Numbered from the stretch's first letter, positions 33,902-46,331 are shown. The stretch: 64,000 nucleotides of DNA from Gyromitra esculenta (GCA_038503075.1 JBCAML010000019.1:1457549-1521548), one strand, 5' to 3'. Notes: generated by a model from the sequence alone, not told the origin. Translations and numbers: made by a program.

Positions 33902-36105
33902 ATGGCGGCCCTCCACGACGCCCTCAAAGTCCTCTCCCCCACCACTGCCGCCGACCTCCCTGCGGAACAGGACCTCGCCGGCTACCTCGCAAACTGTCTG
34001 CAGGACACTCACGTCCTCGTCTGCTCTGTTCCTCCGCCAGTTGGTCTACCGTGCCCGTTGCCCGAGGATCCGGCTCTGCAGGCCTTACAGAAGGAATGGA
34101 AGCCGGTCAAGATGGGCACCAAGGAGAACCCTCTGGGCTTCTCCGTCTATAAGCTATCGTCGAAAGACGGTAGGGGAACGTGGTTCGCGAGAAGGAGCGT
34201 TCACGAGGAGCTGGGCTTCAAGAGGTTCAGAGCTGGCCTGCAGCGGGAATTCGAGATTGGACAGCAACAAGGGACTAGTGTTCGTGGTGTCGGAAGGGAG
34301 CGGCAAGTGGAAAAGAGGCGATGTCCTTTAGGTCAAGCGGAAGGTATATCTCGAAACTTGCTTTTCGCAACATGAGCTTTAAGACACTATTCTAGTTCTA
34401 ACCTTACGTAGTAAATTACCTCACCGCCCAATTTCCAGGCCCCTCAGCACCCCGCGACTTTGTAACCGCTTCTCTTACCTCTTCGGCCCACCCCGACGAC
34501 ATTGCCCAAAACTCGTTCTATAGTAACACTACCTACGATTCGCCGGGTCGCTCCAGATCCTCATCGGGCGCCTCCTCGAGTGAGCTGAAGCCGAGGCAGT
34601 TTACGATGATATCTCGTCCGCTGACGGACCACCCGGATTGTGAAGTGCGCCAGGGATATGTCAGGGGCCAATACGAGAGTGTCGAGTTCATCAGAGAGAT
34701 TCCGGCTGTTTGTAAACCGCCGATTAATCGACGGAGCGTGGAGGTCGAGAGGGAGGGTATCAGGAGGGTGATGAGCGTGCCGAACGTATCGAGATTGAGA
34801 CAGGAAGAGGAAGAGGAAGAGCGAGCAGTAGGGAGGAAAAGAGGAAAGACCCTTACGTTTTCGGATGGGAGTTCTCCTGGTGAGGATGATGTGCCATTGA
34901 GCCCGCGAGGTAGTCTTCTATCCTAATGTAAATGTGCACGGAGATTTCGGGCTAACGGGATTAAAGCGGCCGAAGCGAATGAACCCCCACCGCATCCGGA
35001 ACAAAACCCTGTTGAATGGATTATGATCACTCGCTCCGACCCTGGCGGTTCTGTCCCACGATGGATGGTGGAGCGTGGCACTCCCGGCGGCATCATCAAA
35101 GATGCTGAAAAGTTCCTTGACTGGGCGGCAAAGATGGATGACCTAGATGAAAATTATTCCGATGAAGTGGAAAATGAGTATGAGGAAACCATGGAAGGGG
35201 AGAAATTCGGCGATTCAGCTAGCATTAACGAAGGGAGAGTACCTGGGCAGGAGATACAGCAACAGAGTAAGAAAGATGTGTATGTGGATATGGGCACGGA
35301 AACCGAAGAACCAAACGAACGAGATCTAACACCAACAAAAGAAGAAACCCCAAGTCTTATCTCTTCTACGATATCAACCGTCTCGGCCGGTGTCTCGATG
35401 CTCGCTCCACCAGTAATAACGTCTTCCACCCCCTCTCCTGCAAATGGCGAAGCCTCAGCATCCACGCTCAACACTGAAGCTCCCTCAGAAATCACTAAAA
35501 AGCCCTACCCTGCCACTATTGAACCCGTCTCTACAACTCCTAGATCCATCCCCGCCAGCCTCGACACAGAGCCTGGCTGCGACGACGACGACGACGACGG
35601 AGCCTCTATCGCCTCTTTCGCTACGGCACGCTCCAACGACCTCGACGCGCTCAGTATTAATTCTGGTGTCTCGTCGTCCATAAACCCTTCTACCGTACAT
35701 CCATCTACACATGAAGAAAAGGCACTCGCGCGACTCCTCCGCGAGAAAGCGAAACTGACGGAAAAGCTCGAGCGGCAACGCTCTAAGGAGAGGAAGAAGC
35801 GTTCTAAAGACGATGAGCGTGAACAGAAGTTGCTGGAAAAACATATGCGTGAGGTGGAGAAGCGCGAAGCGCGATACAACAAGGAGATTGATAAAGCGAA
35901 AAAGAGGGAGGAGAAGAGGTTGGGAAAGCAGAGCAAGGAGCAACGAGAGATGGAGGAATTGAAGAAGGTCGTGGAGGGGTTGACGAAGGAGAATTTAGAA
36001 CTAAGGGAAAGAGTAGATGAGTTGGAAGGGCGAGGAAGAAGGAGAGGAGAAAGAGAGGTTGCAGAAAAAGTTGAGGTGGGGAAAGAAGTTGAGGCAGGGG
36101 TGTGA
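33902..36105 (+). CDS. DUF3074 (START-like) domain protein with C-terminal coiled coil
   Basis: Three exons, 33902-34343, 34412-34909 and 34967-36105, give 692 aa. The N-terminal ~380 residues match the fungal DUF3074 family, a START/Bet v1-like lipid-binding fold by family knowledge. Recognisable stretches are GTWFARRSVHEELGFKRF, TAQFPGPSAPRDFV, PRQFTMISRPLTDHPDC, RGQYESVEFIREIP, then NPVEWIMITRSDPGGSVPRW and KFLDWA. A long disordered acidic/Ser-Thr region follows, with a six-Asp run (about residues 496-501). The C-terminus (about 550-680) is a strongly charged predicted coiled coil with Lys/Glu/Arg heptads, ending in LTKENLELRERVDELEG. Likely cytosolic or membrane-peripheral; the function of the family is not established. 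Frame and splice phases agree throughout. Confidence 0.85.
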
Positions 36106-36927
36106 ACTGCGTGATGAGGAATAGGGAAGCTGTATAATAGTTTGCGAGATACGATTGGCGAGGTTATCTTGGAGTTTTTATTTTGCTGTTTTGATATCAT
36201 AGGTTTGGATGATATCATCTGTTTCAGGTGTAGGCGTTTGGAAATATAACGATGAGAGGAGTTGGACTTTTGAATTGATTTTTAGTATTGTATATTTGTG
36301 TAGCCATGTTTGTAAACCGGGGGTTACTGTGTGTATTGAAAGGGGATTTAAAACATCGCCGCTCAACAGCGGACACGCGAGCGAGTGATGTCTTATGTCT
36401 CGGCGGGACACCACAGACTGGCGGTAGCCGATGGGTGCGGGAAATAATGGCACTGCGGGATTTGGGCCGTTGGGGTGGCGGTGCGGCGATATGGCTGTGC
36501 TCCTGCGGAGATATTCCCGCATTCAGCGTCAACTGGATTGCTGCCTCGCGTCCAATCGGATCAGCGCTCTAGAATACGGGATGTTAACACAGAGACAGCC
36601 TTGCTCTCTGATCCCACAGGTACATAGAGCGGTTTGCGCTCTATCGTCCGCCTCGCTGAGAGCGGGGGCTGTTTCGGCCCGACCGAGCAATGATAGGAAA
36701 CTCCGGGAAAAAAGCAATTCCAATACTGCTGTGTGACATCGGGTATGGCACGAACACGAGGCCTTGTGAGCCGGCCAAGTCGAAGCCTGGTTCAGTTGAA
36801 GGCGAGGGAGGCATAAATGTGAGCCTTGAAGCTTCGAGAGGCATCTTAGCTTGGGCATATAAACTCGCGCCGAGTATGGATTCACTGCTATTCTCTGATT
36901 ACTCTCGTTCTGGCGAAGCAACTAAGC
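36106..36927. other. Intergenic, no gene seen
   Basis: The 3' flank of the DUF3074 gene and the promoter of the next gene. Overlapping short frames on both strands lack motifs. A CATATAAACTC TATA-like element lies near 36857, about 70 bp before the ATG at 36928. Confidence 0.5.
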
Positions 36928-37578
36928 ATGACCTCCTCGGCCGTGGACTCTGGAGACCTGGCCATGACCCCCTCGGTCGTGGCCTTTACTGCCACTCACA
37001 TCCTCTATATCACGCCTCATGGCGGCCCCTTCATGAAGCCTGCAGAGGCATTCGATATCACGTCTCTTGTAACCTCAACTCCTGGGACCAAAGAGTTCCA
37101 CGCACAGATTAACAAGATCATAAAACACACCATCAAAAGTGCAAGCCCTCCCCCGATAGCATTCACCTCGACGAAGCCGTCACGTTTTGCAAGCACCTCT
37201 ACTCTCTCCACGCCCTCGAACCCTAATCTTGGCTCTATCACTACCCCAATCATTAATACTCTCCCGGCCACCATCAAGTTCTCCGACGCTAGCTTCCATC
37301 CGGAAATCTCCATGCGCCAGATGCTCTACACCCTGAGACGCACCATGGTCTTTGTGTACAATAGCCGCGAGTATAAGTGGAATTGGGGCGTATGGTCGCC
37401 ATCGAAACTGACCATTGATGCCAATGGCGAATCTGATGTTGCTGCCCTCTTTTTCGCGAAGGGGAACTTTCAGCTGGGTGGTGTGATCGCTGTTGATGAG
37501 AATAAAGTTGATCTGGGCGTGGCCTTTGCCAGCATTTTGATATGTCTAAAGAAGGAAAGGGAGAGAAGACATTTCTGA
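36928..37578 (+). CDS. Conserved-looking hypothetical protein, 216 aa
   Basis: Single exon with no stops and fungal-like codon use. The protein is a mixed alpha/beta sequence with a low-complexity Ser/Thr/Pro linker in the middle (about residues 75-115). The C-terminal half (RRTMVFVYNSREYKWNWGVW, then VAALFFAKGNFQLGGVIAV) has the alternating hydrophobic pattern of a beta-rich fold, loosely like tubby C2/LURP-one related fungal proteins, but I am not confident of that. No signal peptide or membrane helix. Function unknown. Confidence 0.7.
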   Translation: MTSSAVDSGDLAMTPSVVAFTATHILYITPHGGPFMKPAEAFDITSLVTSTPGTKEFHAQINKIIKHTIKSASPPPIAFTSTKPSRFASTSTLSTPSNPNLGSITTPIINTLPATIKFSDASFHPEISMRQMLYTLRRTMVFVYNSREYKWNWGVWSPSKLTIDANGESDVAALFFAKGNFQLGGVIAVDENKVDLGVAFASILICLKKERERRHF

Positions 37579-38696
37579 TCGGGGACTCTCATGACTGGTT
37601 GAAGTGGGAGATCAGATGTTTGATCTACTAAATAGTGGTAGGGATAGCTTTGCAATTAGGTTGGCGTTTTTGTTAGGACTATAGTATAACTAAGGATGTA
37701 TTAATGGATGATAGGGGGAGGGTTGAATATGTAAGACACTTAAATTTAGAACTTCTGCGGCCAATTACATCCCAAGAGTCTTTTGCACGTTCTAGTCAGC
37801 CGTTTATGGATGTGGCAGCGCGTTGAAGGTGTTGTATTAATCATATAATATCACTCGATTTATCTATTTTCTCACTTCCTAGTTGATTGGCGAGCTGGCT
37901 GTGATTTTCTGTATACGGAAAATCCTAGCTTTGATTTCTGCTATAATGATGCTGACGGAGATACGTGGCTAAGAGTGCTAGTATAGGGCTATCCTAGCAT
38001 AGTCCGTTATAGGAACGTCTACTCTATTAGTTCGCTCTAATTTCGTACTAACATACGGTGACTACGATCCACTTACATATCGCTATATACCACTACTACC
38101 CAGCTGATAGGATCAAGTACAGATGTGTACTCGGGCATGATCATAAAAATCGGAAAAATTTAATCCTTGTTCTCAAAAATTTCTATGAGAGCAGGGATTA
38201 AAGTTTTCCGACTTTTACACCTATACCCGAGTAGTACGATGGTTCTGGCTAAATAGCACTGTGGTGGGGTTGTTTTGGCCGGTTATTGGTGGGCGACTGT
38301 TCTTGACCAATGTCACCAAGAAAGAGATGATCTTGCAGCGTTTCAAGACCATTATTGGGATGCTGTGTTTGAAAAAGCTTTTGCGGGTGCTTGTAGATAA
38401 TACCGCTGAAGTAAAATGTCCAATAGTGGCCATGGGCATTGTGTGTTGGCGGTGCTAACCATAGCCTGTCGAATTTTTTTTACCTAAAAGCGGGGTTGCA
38501 GGGTAATAATTTAAATTCTGGGTTTACATGTGGATCCCGTATTCTTTTCTTCCTTGATTTCCAAACATAACCATATCTCAATTCAAATCCTCCTATCTAA
38601 ATTTCGATCCAGCATCATTCCAGTTAGTACCATTATTATCTCCTCAAATTCTCTGCAGCTGAGAAATATCGGTCGAGGAAAGAACAACGACGCAAA
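37579..38696. other. Intergenic with a foldback element
   Basis: AT-rich. It contains the 111-bp foldback at 38127-38237. A short frame at 38261-38458 has no ATG-supported motif. The kinase 5' leader occupies the end. Confidence 0.55.
38127..38237. mobile_element. 111-bp foldback / MITE-like element
   Basis: Two imperfect inverted arms of about 50 nt, each beginning GTAC and ACTCGGG, run to TTAATCC.TG.TCTCA, with a loop of only about 10 nt. Transcribed or single-stranded, it would form a near-continuous hairpin. No coding content. It could be a MITE or a structured RNA; I see no target-site duplication that decides. Confidence 0.6.
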
Positions 38697-39801
38697 ATGA
38701 TTGCTGGGGCCACTGAGATTGATCTATACCATCTGAATGCCAAATTTATCAGGAGAGGTGTCATTCATCGGAAAGATACGGGTGAGGAAGAGCGTTGGAC
38801 ACAGGTGAAGAAGCTTGGTGAAGGTGGCCAAGGATTTGTGTATCTTCAAAAGGAGGCCAACACAGCCGAGCTGAGGGCAGTCAAGAAGCTGCAAGTGGAC
38901 GACTTCGACAGCAATGGGCTAGATATCAAGCGCGAGCTGTGCCATTTGATAGCAGTGATGGACGTGAGTGACAACTCTTGGCTAATTAGAGAGTTATGTG
39001 TGGTAGGGAGCTCATGGATGCCTTAGCGTCAGGATCTATTCGTACGGTTTCGCGGATGGTACGAGAACGGAACGGGTGATTTATTGTACATTGTCATGGA
39101 ATACTTTGAACACGGAGACTTGGGGAAATACATCAAAGAATTCGGGCGGCAGGAGGAAGAAATTGCTAAACAGATCACAAAACAGCTTGTGGAAGGACTT
39201 ATGGTCCTACACCAAAGAGGAATTTGTCATCGCGATCTTAAGCCACAGGTAGGTTTGAACTACTTGCAAGATCAATTCGTGTCCGTGTCATCCACTTAAG
39301 TTGTAAACTTTGCAGAATATTCTTATAGCTTCCCAATCACCAATTCGCGTAAAGATTGCCGATTTTGGGATATCGAAATCCACTGACGGCACGAATCTAC
39401 GCACTCAGTGTGGAACCCAGGGCTACATCGCCCCAGAGTTGCAAGGATTTCGTCCCAGAAACTATCTCCCAGGAAACGAATACACCAATGCTGTGGATAT
39501 GTGGGCGCTCGGGTGTCTCGTACATGTTATTTTGACCTCAGAAATCCCATTTTTGGGAACTATGTCGGACTACAGCCCGTCGGAGATCAGTTGCTTAGAT
39601 TCGGCCTATAGCCTCCAACAACCCGGACCAGATATAGACCGCTACTCAAAATACTGTCTCGGTGATATCCCGTTTCCCATCGAGTGTCTACAGTCTTCGC
39701 AAGTAAGCGAAAGGGGTGTAGATTTCATTAAAAGGCTATTGGCTGTCCACCCAAACTCTCGGCCGTCTGCGGCAGAAGCTCTGGTCGATGTGTGGCTATA
39801 G
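38697..39801 (+). CDS. Serine/threonine protein kinase
   Basis: Three exons, 38697-38963, 39027-39248 and 39316-39801, give 324 aa that are almost all kinase domain. Subdomains seen: glycine loop GEGGQGFVYL (41-50), VAIK-type lysine at about K63 in RAVKKL, hinge region YIVMEYFEHGDLGKYI, catalytic loop CHRDLKPQN (D159), KIADFGISK with Mg-binding D179, activation segment TQCGTQGYIAPEL, and DMWALGCLVHVILT. Key residues are present, so it is probably active. The EYFEHGDLGKYI stretch is typical of the CAMK-like kinases common in ascomycete accessory genomes. The second exon may start a few bases later (39033). No extra domain is fused. Confidence 0.9.
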
Positions 39802-40640
39802 CTATAACTGGACAAAATTTTCATCCTGATTAGCGGAACTATCTATGCCTATAGCTTCATACCTACAAAAGTACTAAATCAATGTGCCTGGTTCCTCGCC
39901 CCCTATATTTTTGCAAGATGTGAGGGTCTAAGAGAAATCTCTAAGTATGGATGTAATAGCGAGTTGGATACCAAGGGACCTAGACATCGCAATTCAGAAC
40001 AAATTACCAACAGTACTGCATGAAATATAGTGTAAGACGGTTGGTCGAATAAAGCGTTAATGTGATCACCCACTTTTGGTTAGTGTCTTTAGTTAGGTCT
40101 CTACTTGTGCTCTAGTATAAGTACCTGAAAACAAGGGTAGGACTTTGGCTAACCAAATTTTAAAGTGCTGCTGCGGGACGAATTAAAAAACATTGCCACC
40201 AAAAGGCGTTTTCATGTACTTATGCTAGAATACGAGTAAATATGAACATATAAAATTACCTACAATATATCTCAGAAATAAAATACAGTTGTCCCTGAGA
40301 CATACTTCAGGTAAGGCCCAGCCTATCATTTCTGCACAAAACTCCGGCCTTTTCTTTCTAAGGAAAGATAATGTTCTGTGATGTACAGTAGTGTATCAGT
40401 CTCCTTCTTAGATAGACTTGGTTTTTGATAGGTCTTCAGCATTAGTCTAGGCGTAAACGGTAGAGAGTTTGGATATTAAACGAATCTGTATTAACGCGAA
40501 TCTCTTGATGACACCCAAAACTGACAGGTAGATGAAGTTGGTACTTGATCTGTACAAGGATGACAATTTACCCTAACCCTGACGTAACAACAGGGTATCT
40601 TGATTCTTCAACTGGTAACTACATTGGCTCAAAACGCATA
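39802..40640. other. Intergenic, no gene seen
   Basis: AT-rich 3' flank of the kinase and upstream region of the acetyltransferase. If the acetyltransferase starts at the earlier in-frame ATG (40560), about 80 bases at the end are coding. Confidence 0.5.
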
Positions 40641-41294
40641 ATGTCTGAATTTTCTGTCACCCTCTCAAAGGTATCAAAACCGCCTCCGGAGTATCTACCA
40701 GACTTTCTCCGGCTTTTCGACGAGGCAACTCTCTGGCTTGGGTCACAGGGGCGAACGGGGCAATGGGGGAGTGAGACCCCGAGCAATAGTCCTGCTTTTG
40801 TTCTGCGAACTGCGGGTTTCTTAGGGGTGAGTGGGATCCAGCTGCTTGGAAGTCGCTTCTAGCTGATATACTCTTTGTGTCTTAATCAGAAAGCGAAGGA
40901 ACGAGATATGACGATCATCGTCGCGAGAGCCAACGAGAACGCGCCAGTAATAGGGATAATAGCATTCAACGAAGCACCTACTCCTGGTAGTCAAGCACCT
41001 CTAGTAGAAGAGCGAGAAATTTATGTACACCTTCTCCTGACGACCCGTGATCCTACATATCGTGGGCTGGGTCTGAGGCTGTTCACAGAGGCAAAAGAGG
41101 AGGCACAGCGGAGAGGTATCAACATGCTGAGACTAGCTTGCTACGCCGGCGAGGATGGGAAACTAATACAGGCTTATGAGAGGATGGGTTTTAGGAAAAA
41201 TCCCGATGAAGTAATCGTGGTTCCGAATTGGGATGGTGGTGCTCCATGGCCGAAAATGATGATGATGATGAAGTTGGAGCCGGGCTCTAGGTAA
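40641..41294 (+). CDS. GNAT-family N-acetyltransferase
   Basis: Two exons, 40641-40826 and 40890-41294, give 196 aa. The GNAT acetyl-CoA-binding motif A is visible as TYRGLGLRLFTEAKEEAQRRG (R/Q-x-x-G-x-G/A type), preceded by the strand REIYVHLLLTT and followed by the strand LRLACYAGEDGKLIQAYERMGF, the usual N/Y-x-x-A-x-x-x-Y-x-x-x-GF end. The acceptor (small molecule, amino acid or protein) is unknown. In-frame ATGs upstream at about 40560 allow a longer N-terminus; I chose 40641 because the fold begins there. It ends with a run of five Met codons near the C-terminus. Confidence 0.85.
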
Positions 41295-41601
41295 ATGAGA
41301 CTAAAAATTTGTCCTGCGCCACTGGGTAGCTTTTAGTTCGAAAATAAGTAGAATCATGAATGTGTAGGAAAGAGTCGAGGCTTAAGCTTATTTAAACAGA
41401 AATCGATTAAAACGATAAACATGGTGAAGCTGAAAGAAAAAGCCGCCCATTGCCATAAATCAAAAGTCTGAAACAAGATGATTAAGTGAGAGTCCGGCTT
41501 GAAATGCAACCCACTATCTTATCCCAATGCTAGTACTCCCCTTGAGATCCGGTCAACCTGGTATGAGGCTTAGGCCGGCTATCGTTTCCCGGATCCCGAT
41601 A
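41295..41601. other. Convergent 3' flanks
   Basis: 307 bp between convergent genes. No feature seen beyond A-rich stretches suited to 3' end formation. Confidence 0.5.
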
Positions 41602-42736
41602 TCAGTACGCACTAATCTGGTAACCATCGCTATCGTAATAGTATGCATCCTCAATCTCGCGCATCTCCATTTCGTCCTCCCAATAATCCTTGGGCTCTTC
41701 TTTCTTAACTTTGGGCTCGATTTTGGTACGACGAGCTGTTTGCTTGGCACGGACAACTTTCGGTTTCGGGGCGTCGGGTTCAGTCTTGAAGGTATTAGAA
41801 CTTGTGGCCTTGACCGCGGTCTTCTTTGTGCGGGATTGGGTTTTCGATGGGCCAGATTCTGTTCCATTTTTGTCGCTTATATTTTTCTTGGCCGCTGGTT
41901 TGGCACGGGGGAGCTTCGGTGCCGATAGAAATGTCGGTGCGCTGGAGGCCTTGGTCGATTTCTGCTTGACGGATGGGTTTGCTATGGTCGTCCCTTTGCG
42001 AACCGTGCTTTTAGGTTGAGTAAGAGCTGCCTGGGCTCCCATTATAGTTATAGAAAGGTTGATCGAAGCAGACGAATTATTCGCTGGCTGAGATTTCTTG
42101 ATTTTCGGAGAACCTTTGACGACTTTCAGCGGGTCCTTTTGGGTTGCAGCTCTATTTCCCTTCCTAACGCTCGCAACGGCATCTTTACCAGCCATCGGCT
42201 TTGGAGCCTTTGCGGCCGGTTTATTGTTTTCTTTGGACGCAGTGTTGTTCCCCTTCCCCTTACTTTCCTTAACCCCGACAGCCCCTCTCCCAGTAGCCTC
42301 CCGAACCTGGGCATTCAGTTTGCGAAATTTTCCATTCTCCTTATGCTCCAACTCGACAAACTCCCTCGGTACCGCCAAACCTCCAGGTTGCCCTAGCGCC
42401 ATCTCCAACGTCTCACGCAAATCCTGGACGGTACGATTTCCTGGAGCGTTGAGACCGTAGAGAAGGCATTGGGCACGCCACCAGGACTTGGGCTTCGACT
42501 GATTCGTGAGAAGGGGTGGTTTTGATAAAAGAAGAGTTTTAAGAGTGCTGGCCGACTCGCGAGCGTGTGAATCGTAGAGCAGACCGGTACCGAGGGTCGT
42601 GAAATGGGGAGGCACTTGGAAGGGATCGATGACGATTGCTAGTGGGAGTTAGAAGAGCTCGAGTAGAGTGGGACGGGGGGGGCAAGGGGTAAGATGGGGA
42701 CTGACGGTGAAGGGCTGAGATAGTAGTTGGAGCCAT
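41602..42736 (-). CDS. Hypothetical protein with Lys/Ala-rich disordered region
   Basis: Two exons, 42736-42706 and 42638-41602, give 355 aa. The N-terminal ~130 residues look folded (HPIVIDPFQVPPHFTTLG, KSWWRAQCLLYGLNAPG, TVQDLRETLEMAL). The middle, about 135-315, is low-complexity and very basic (Lys, Ala, Ser, Thr, Pro), as in many chromatin or nucleolar proteins. The tail is acidic (YWEDEMEMREIEDAYYYDSDGY). The first exon ends CACC and the splice restores a continuous frame. I do not recognise the family; a nuclear role is only suggested by composition. Confidence 0.7.
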
Positions 42737-44166
42737 GGCGAGAGGAGGGATAGAGCGAACGTTAACTTGACGGAAAGCTGGAGTAATGGGGATGGGGTCG
42801 ATTACTGTCGACTGTTTTGTTATGTGGGGGGAAGACGCGTCTCGAGATACGTATGACGTTGAATGTTCAAAGAGGTATATGAAGTACTTAAGGCATCCAG
42901 CAATACATGTAGCTGTCGCTTAACTGGGCAGAGGGAAGAATCGCCCCTTTCTTCATTTCAAGCTAAAGCTAGAATATATCCCCTCGGTTTATGTAACTCA
43001 TTCGAATACCATACAACTAGTAAACCTAAATCCAACTCCAGTTGGAAATGGTTCTGCAATTGAGGTTGCTGTGAAATCACTTTTAGGGGCGTGGATGTTT
43101 TCTTTCGCCTGTAAACACACTTTAGTACTGTAAGGGTTTGCGCTAACTGCATGCAATATAACTAGGTCAATTCTCCTTTTTGCCCGGATTGGACAGTGCT
43201 TAATACCTATCTTGCAAACGGCGAGCTCCTGCACCCCCTCCCCCACGGTCTTGCGAGTGGGTGTTCTTATATTAATTCAAGCCGCTGTATATACTTAGAC
43301 CTACAACTACACGTACTCTATGCTGTAGAGTAAGTGTGTAGACTTGAACGGCCAGGGTTCTGCATGTATACAGATATACCCATGACAACAACGCCGCCAA
43401 TGCCCCTTCGAATCTGCAGCTGCCAACCAACTCGCTTGGGGGGGATTTAACCTTGGCTTTGCTTCTCTATTGAAGAGGCCTTTAGCACGGGGCAACATAT
43501 AAGCTGCTTGCTTATAGAATTAGCTGTATACCAACTTTGTCTAAGAATCTACTTACCACTGCTGGCGTGATGCATGTTTCTAGCTAATCCTAGTATTTGC
43601 ATACCACGCTATCGATCCTCGTGAAACAAGCTTTTAGTGCAGTGTAATATCGAATTCATTTATCCCCACTCCCTACTCCGATTACGATATCCTAGTAGAT
43701 TTCCCATATAGCAGAATTCGGGCGATATATAGGAGGCCCGAATACCCTTCGGAACAAAGGCCCGAAACACCTAATAAACAGTTGAACCCTAAACGAGGTT
43801 ATGAATGGCAAAACTCCGCAATCGCTACCGACCTCAGACTAAGAGTTTAGCCTATCAATTCAGCTACAGGTACAAGGTACTTTGCGTCGAAAATCCGGGG
43901 AACAAACAAACCTTCCTCCACAGTTACACCTCTGCTCCTTAATTGCAATATCTTCTCGCTAATTTCAGCTGCTGATCCGCGCCGGAATTCCACACGTCCG
44001 TTCAGCCGGCGCCATCGTACAAATACCCCATCATCGCTCTGGAATGTCGGAGTTGAAGTGTGAGAAGATTGTCAAACGCTGTATTCAGTTCATAGGCCGC
44101 CGATCCATCCTCCGCAATAGTTTTTTTCTATACTTTTAGGTTTCACCTACCGTAATCGATATTGAG
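42737..44166. other. Intergenic, promoter of the acetylesterase gene
   Basis: 1.4 kb between divergent genes. No coding frame is supported. It contains a possible XlnR site (43846-43852) and a tRNA-like but degenerate segment around 43815-43885 (see rejected items). Confidence 0.5.
43846..43852 (-). promoter_or_regulatory. Possible XlnR/Xlr1 site upstream of CE16 gene
   Basis: The plus strand reads TTTAGCC, so the minus strand carries GGCTAAA, the full consensus of the xylanase regulator XlnR. It lies about 315 bp before the ATG of a CBM1 acetylesterase, a position and target that fit XlnR control. It is a single site without binding data. Confidence 0.35.
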
Positions 44167-45777
44167 ATGACAAAGCTTTCTGTGACGATAGCCTTATTGG
44201 TAGTTCCAGTCGCATTTGCTCAGGTCGCAACCTGGGGTCAATGCGGTGGAATCGGTATGTCCTCGTTCTGTAAAGATCCAATTGAGACCGTTCTAACATG
44301 TAGCGTTACAGGGTTTACCGGTGGCACTGTTTGCGTGAGCGGATCCTATTGCTCGAAGGTAAGCTAAAAACTTGAAAATGTGCGAAATTAGAGGACCGGA
44401 AGGACCCGAGCTAACTCTCACCTATATTCAGTTGAATGACTACTACTCCCAGGTAAAAACTTCTTGTGCCTTATGTAAAAAGAATGTAGTTAAAGGTTCG
44501 TGGATAACTAGTGCCTACCTGGTACAGCTTCAACTACGACTGCTGCAACATCGACCACTACGACATCGACCGCAGTGGCAACAAGCACTGGGGTTCCGAA
44601 ATATATTTTCAGCTTGTTTGTGGCAATATAACTAGTAATGACGCTCGTTCACGCCTTTGCTAACAACTCCACAGTGGTGATTCGTACTCCCAATCTGGGT
44701 TTTCTATCACTGGTACCAAACCAGCAGCTGGTAACCCTATGGGAAACCCAACATGGCCCGGTAAGTCATCGCGAGATACTAATTCTAAATACATAATTGA
44801 CGCCAGTCTAATGCTCTCAGGTTACACTTCTTCGGGCGGCGTCAATTGGCTCGGATATCTCGACACGATCTACAACCCTGTGACAGTGCTGAATTACAAT
44901 TTTGCGGTCGGGGGTGCAACCATTAACAGCACCATCGTGAATTCAGGTACACCTTTGACGACACAAGTGGCTACCTTTTTGAGCAACATGGGAACCCCTC
45001 CTTCGTATGCGCCGTGGACCGCAGCCAATTCGCTGTTTGTGATTTGGATCGGTATCAATGATATCGGAAACACGTATTACCAGAGCGTCGATCAATCAGC
45101 GTATGTATTTCTGGATGTATCCCCTGGCCCGAGAACACGAGACTGATTCGTATCATAAGCGTAGTCTACATACCACGATGATGGATACCTATTTTGGGTT
45201 GGTCCAGCAGATGTATAATGTTGGTGCTCGAAACTTTCTATTCTTGAGCGTTCCTCGTAAGTAGTCCACCCTGATTTTTTCCCTTGCATTTCGTTTTTGT
45301 GGGCAAAAAACACTGATAGATGGATATAGCGGTTGAGAAAACACCTTTGATGCTTGCACAAGACATCAGTGCACGCACTTCGGAAGCTGCACAGATTGCA
45401 GACTTCAACAGCAAGATCATTTCTAGGGCAGCTGCGTTTGCTTCCGGAAAGTCTGGGGTGAGCCCTTTCTTTCCCGAAAGAAGTGAAAAAGATAAACGGC
45501 TAACCCTTTTTTCGAACATAACTAGGTGAAAATCTACCACTACGATTCTCAGATTGCGTTCAACAAGATTATCGCCAGCCCGACTACCTACGGATATAGC
45601 GATGCTACTACCGTCTGCCAGGCAAGCACTTGCATGTGGTGGGATAACTATCATCGTATGTCATTAGCATTCACCTGGCATATTTGAATTTGTGCTAATT
45701 GAACTGTAGCTTCTACGATGGTCCACAAGGTTGTGGCAGGAGAGGTTGCCGACGTGCTCAAAACGGGATTCTGGTAG
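44167..45777 (+). CDS. CBM1-linked CE16 acetylesterase (GDSL type), secreted
   Basis: Predicted extracellular esterase removing acetyl groups from hemicellulose fragments. Ten exons, 44167-44254, 44312-44358, 44432-44452, 44512-44615, 44675-44760, 44821-45100, 45165-45256, 45330-45457, 45526-45655 and 45710-45777, give 347 aa. Signal peptide about 1-18 (cut before QVATWGQCGG); CBM1 cellulose-binding module about 19-56 (WGQCGGIGFTGGTVC, then YCSKLNDYYSQC); Thr/Ser/Ala linker about 59-80; GDSL block FSFGDSYSQSGF with nucleophile about S90; WPGYTSSGGVNWLGYL; NFAVGGAT; the block V motif IWIGINDIG; and the C-terminal catalytic pair in WWDNYHPST. Length and order fit CE16 with an N-terminal CBM1. 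Two very small exons (47 and 21 nt) encode the CBM1. All splice phases agree. Confidence 0.92.
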
Positions 45778-46331
45778 GAAAAGGGGAGAGAAGATGAAGG
45801 AAAACGAGAGAAGAAGGGAAGAAGAGAAGCAGGAGAAGGGTAGACGAATTGATTCCTTGATATTAGATCTGAGATGTGAAAATTAGTAAAATCCAAAATC
45901 TTATGGGTTCATGCACGCACGTGACTTAGGTATGTGTCAAGATCGAAGCGCTTATCAGATTCAACTAAAAGTACATATGACATCATGTGTCTCTTCTCTG
46001 AATTTACGCCTATCACTGCCCTATTCACGCCTCATCTTTCATTCCATATCTCCTATCACTTCTCTTAGACCTATTTCTCCTTGCAACGGTGATTACAGGA
46101 TCACGCTTGCCTGGTAGAATAGAAGATGGCAGATATCTACATGCACTCACCCGTACAGTGTTTTTTACATCACGCTTCCCTTCTTATCCCCCTCTCATCT
46201 CACCTCGCCTGACCTCGCCCCCCATTCCCAAGTTTAAATCTTTCATCTCTATGTCATCAATATAGGCAACATACTTTCCCTCCCTTCCTTAATTCACATC
46301 TGACCCAAACTCCTACCCGGATAATTTCTCC
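45778..46331. other. Intergenic, no gene seen
   Basis: The 3' flank of the acetylesterase and a strongly C/T-rich leader (about 46000-46330) before the F-box gene. No supported reading frame. Confidence 0.5.

Noticed and set aside
43815..43885. tRNA-like segment on the minus strand (D-arm-like TAGCTGAATTGATAGGCTA and a seven-base loop with AGT)
   Set aside because: The D-arm and anticodon-arm resemblance is partial, the T-arm lacks the TTCGA loop core, and no acceptor stem pairs. A covariance scan such as tRNAscan-SE would decide.
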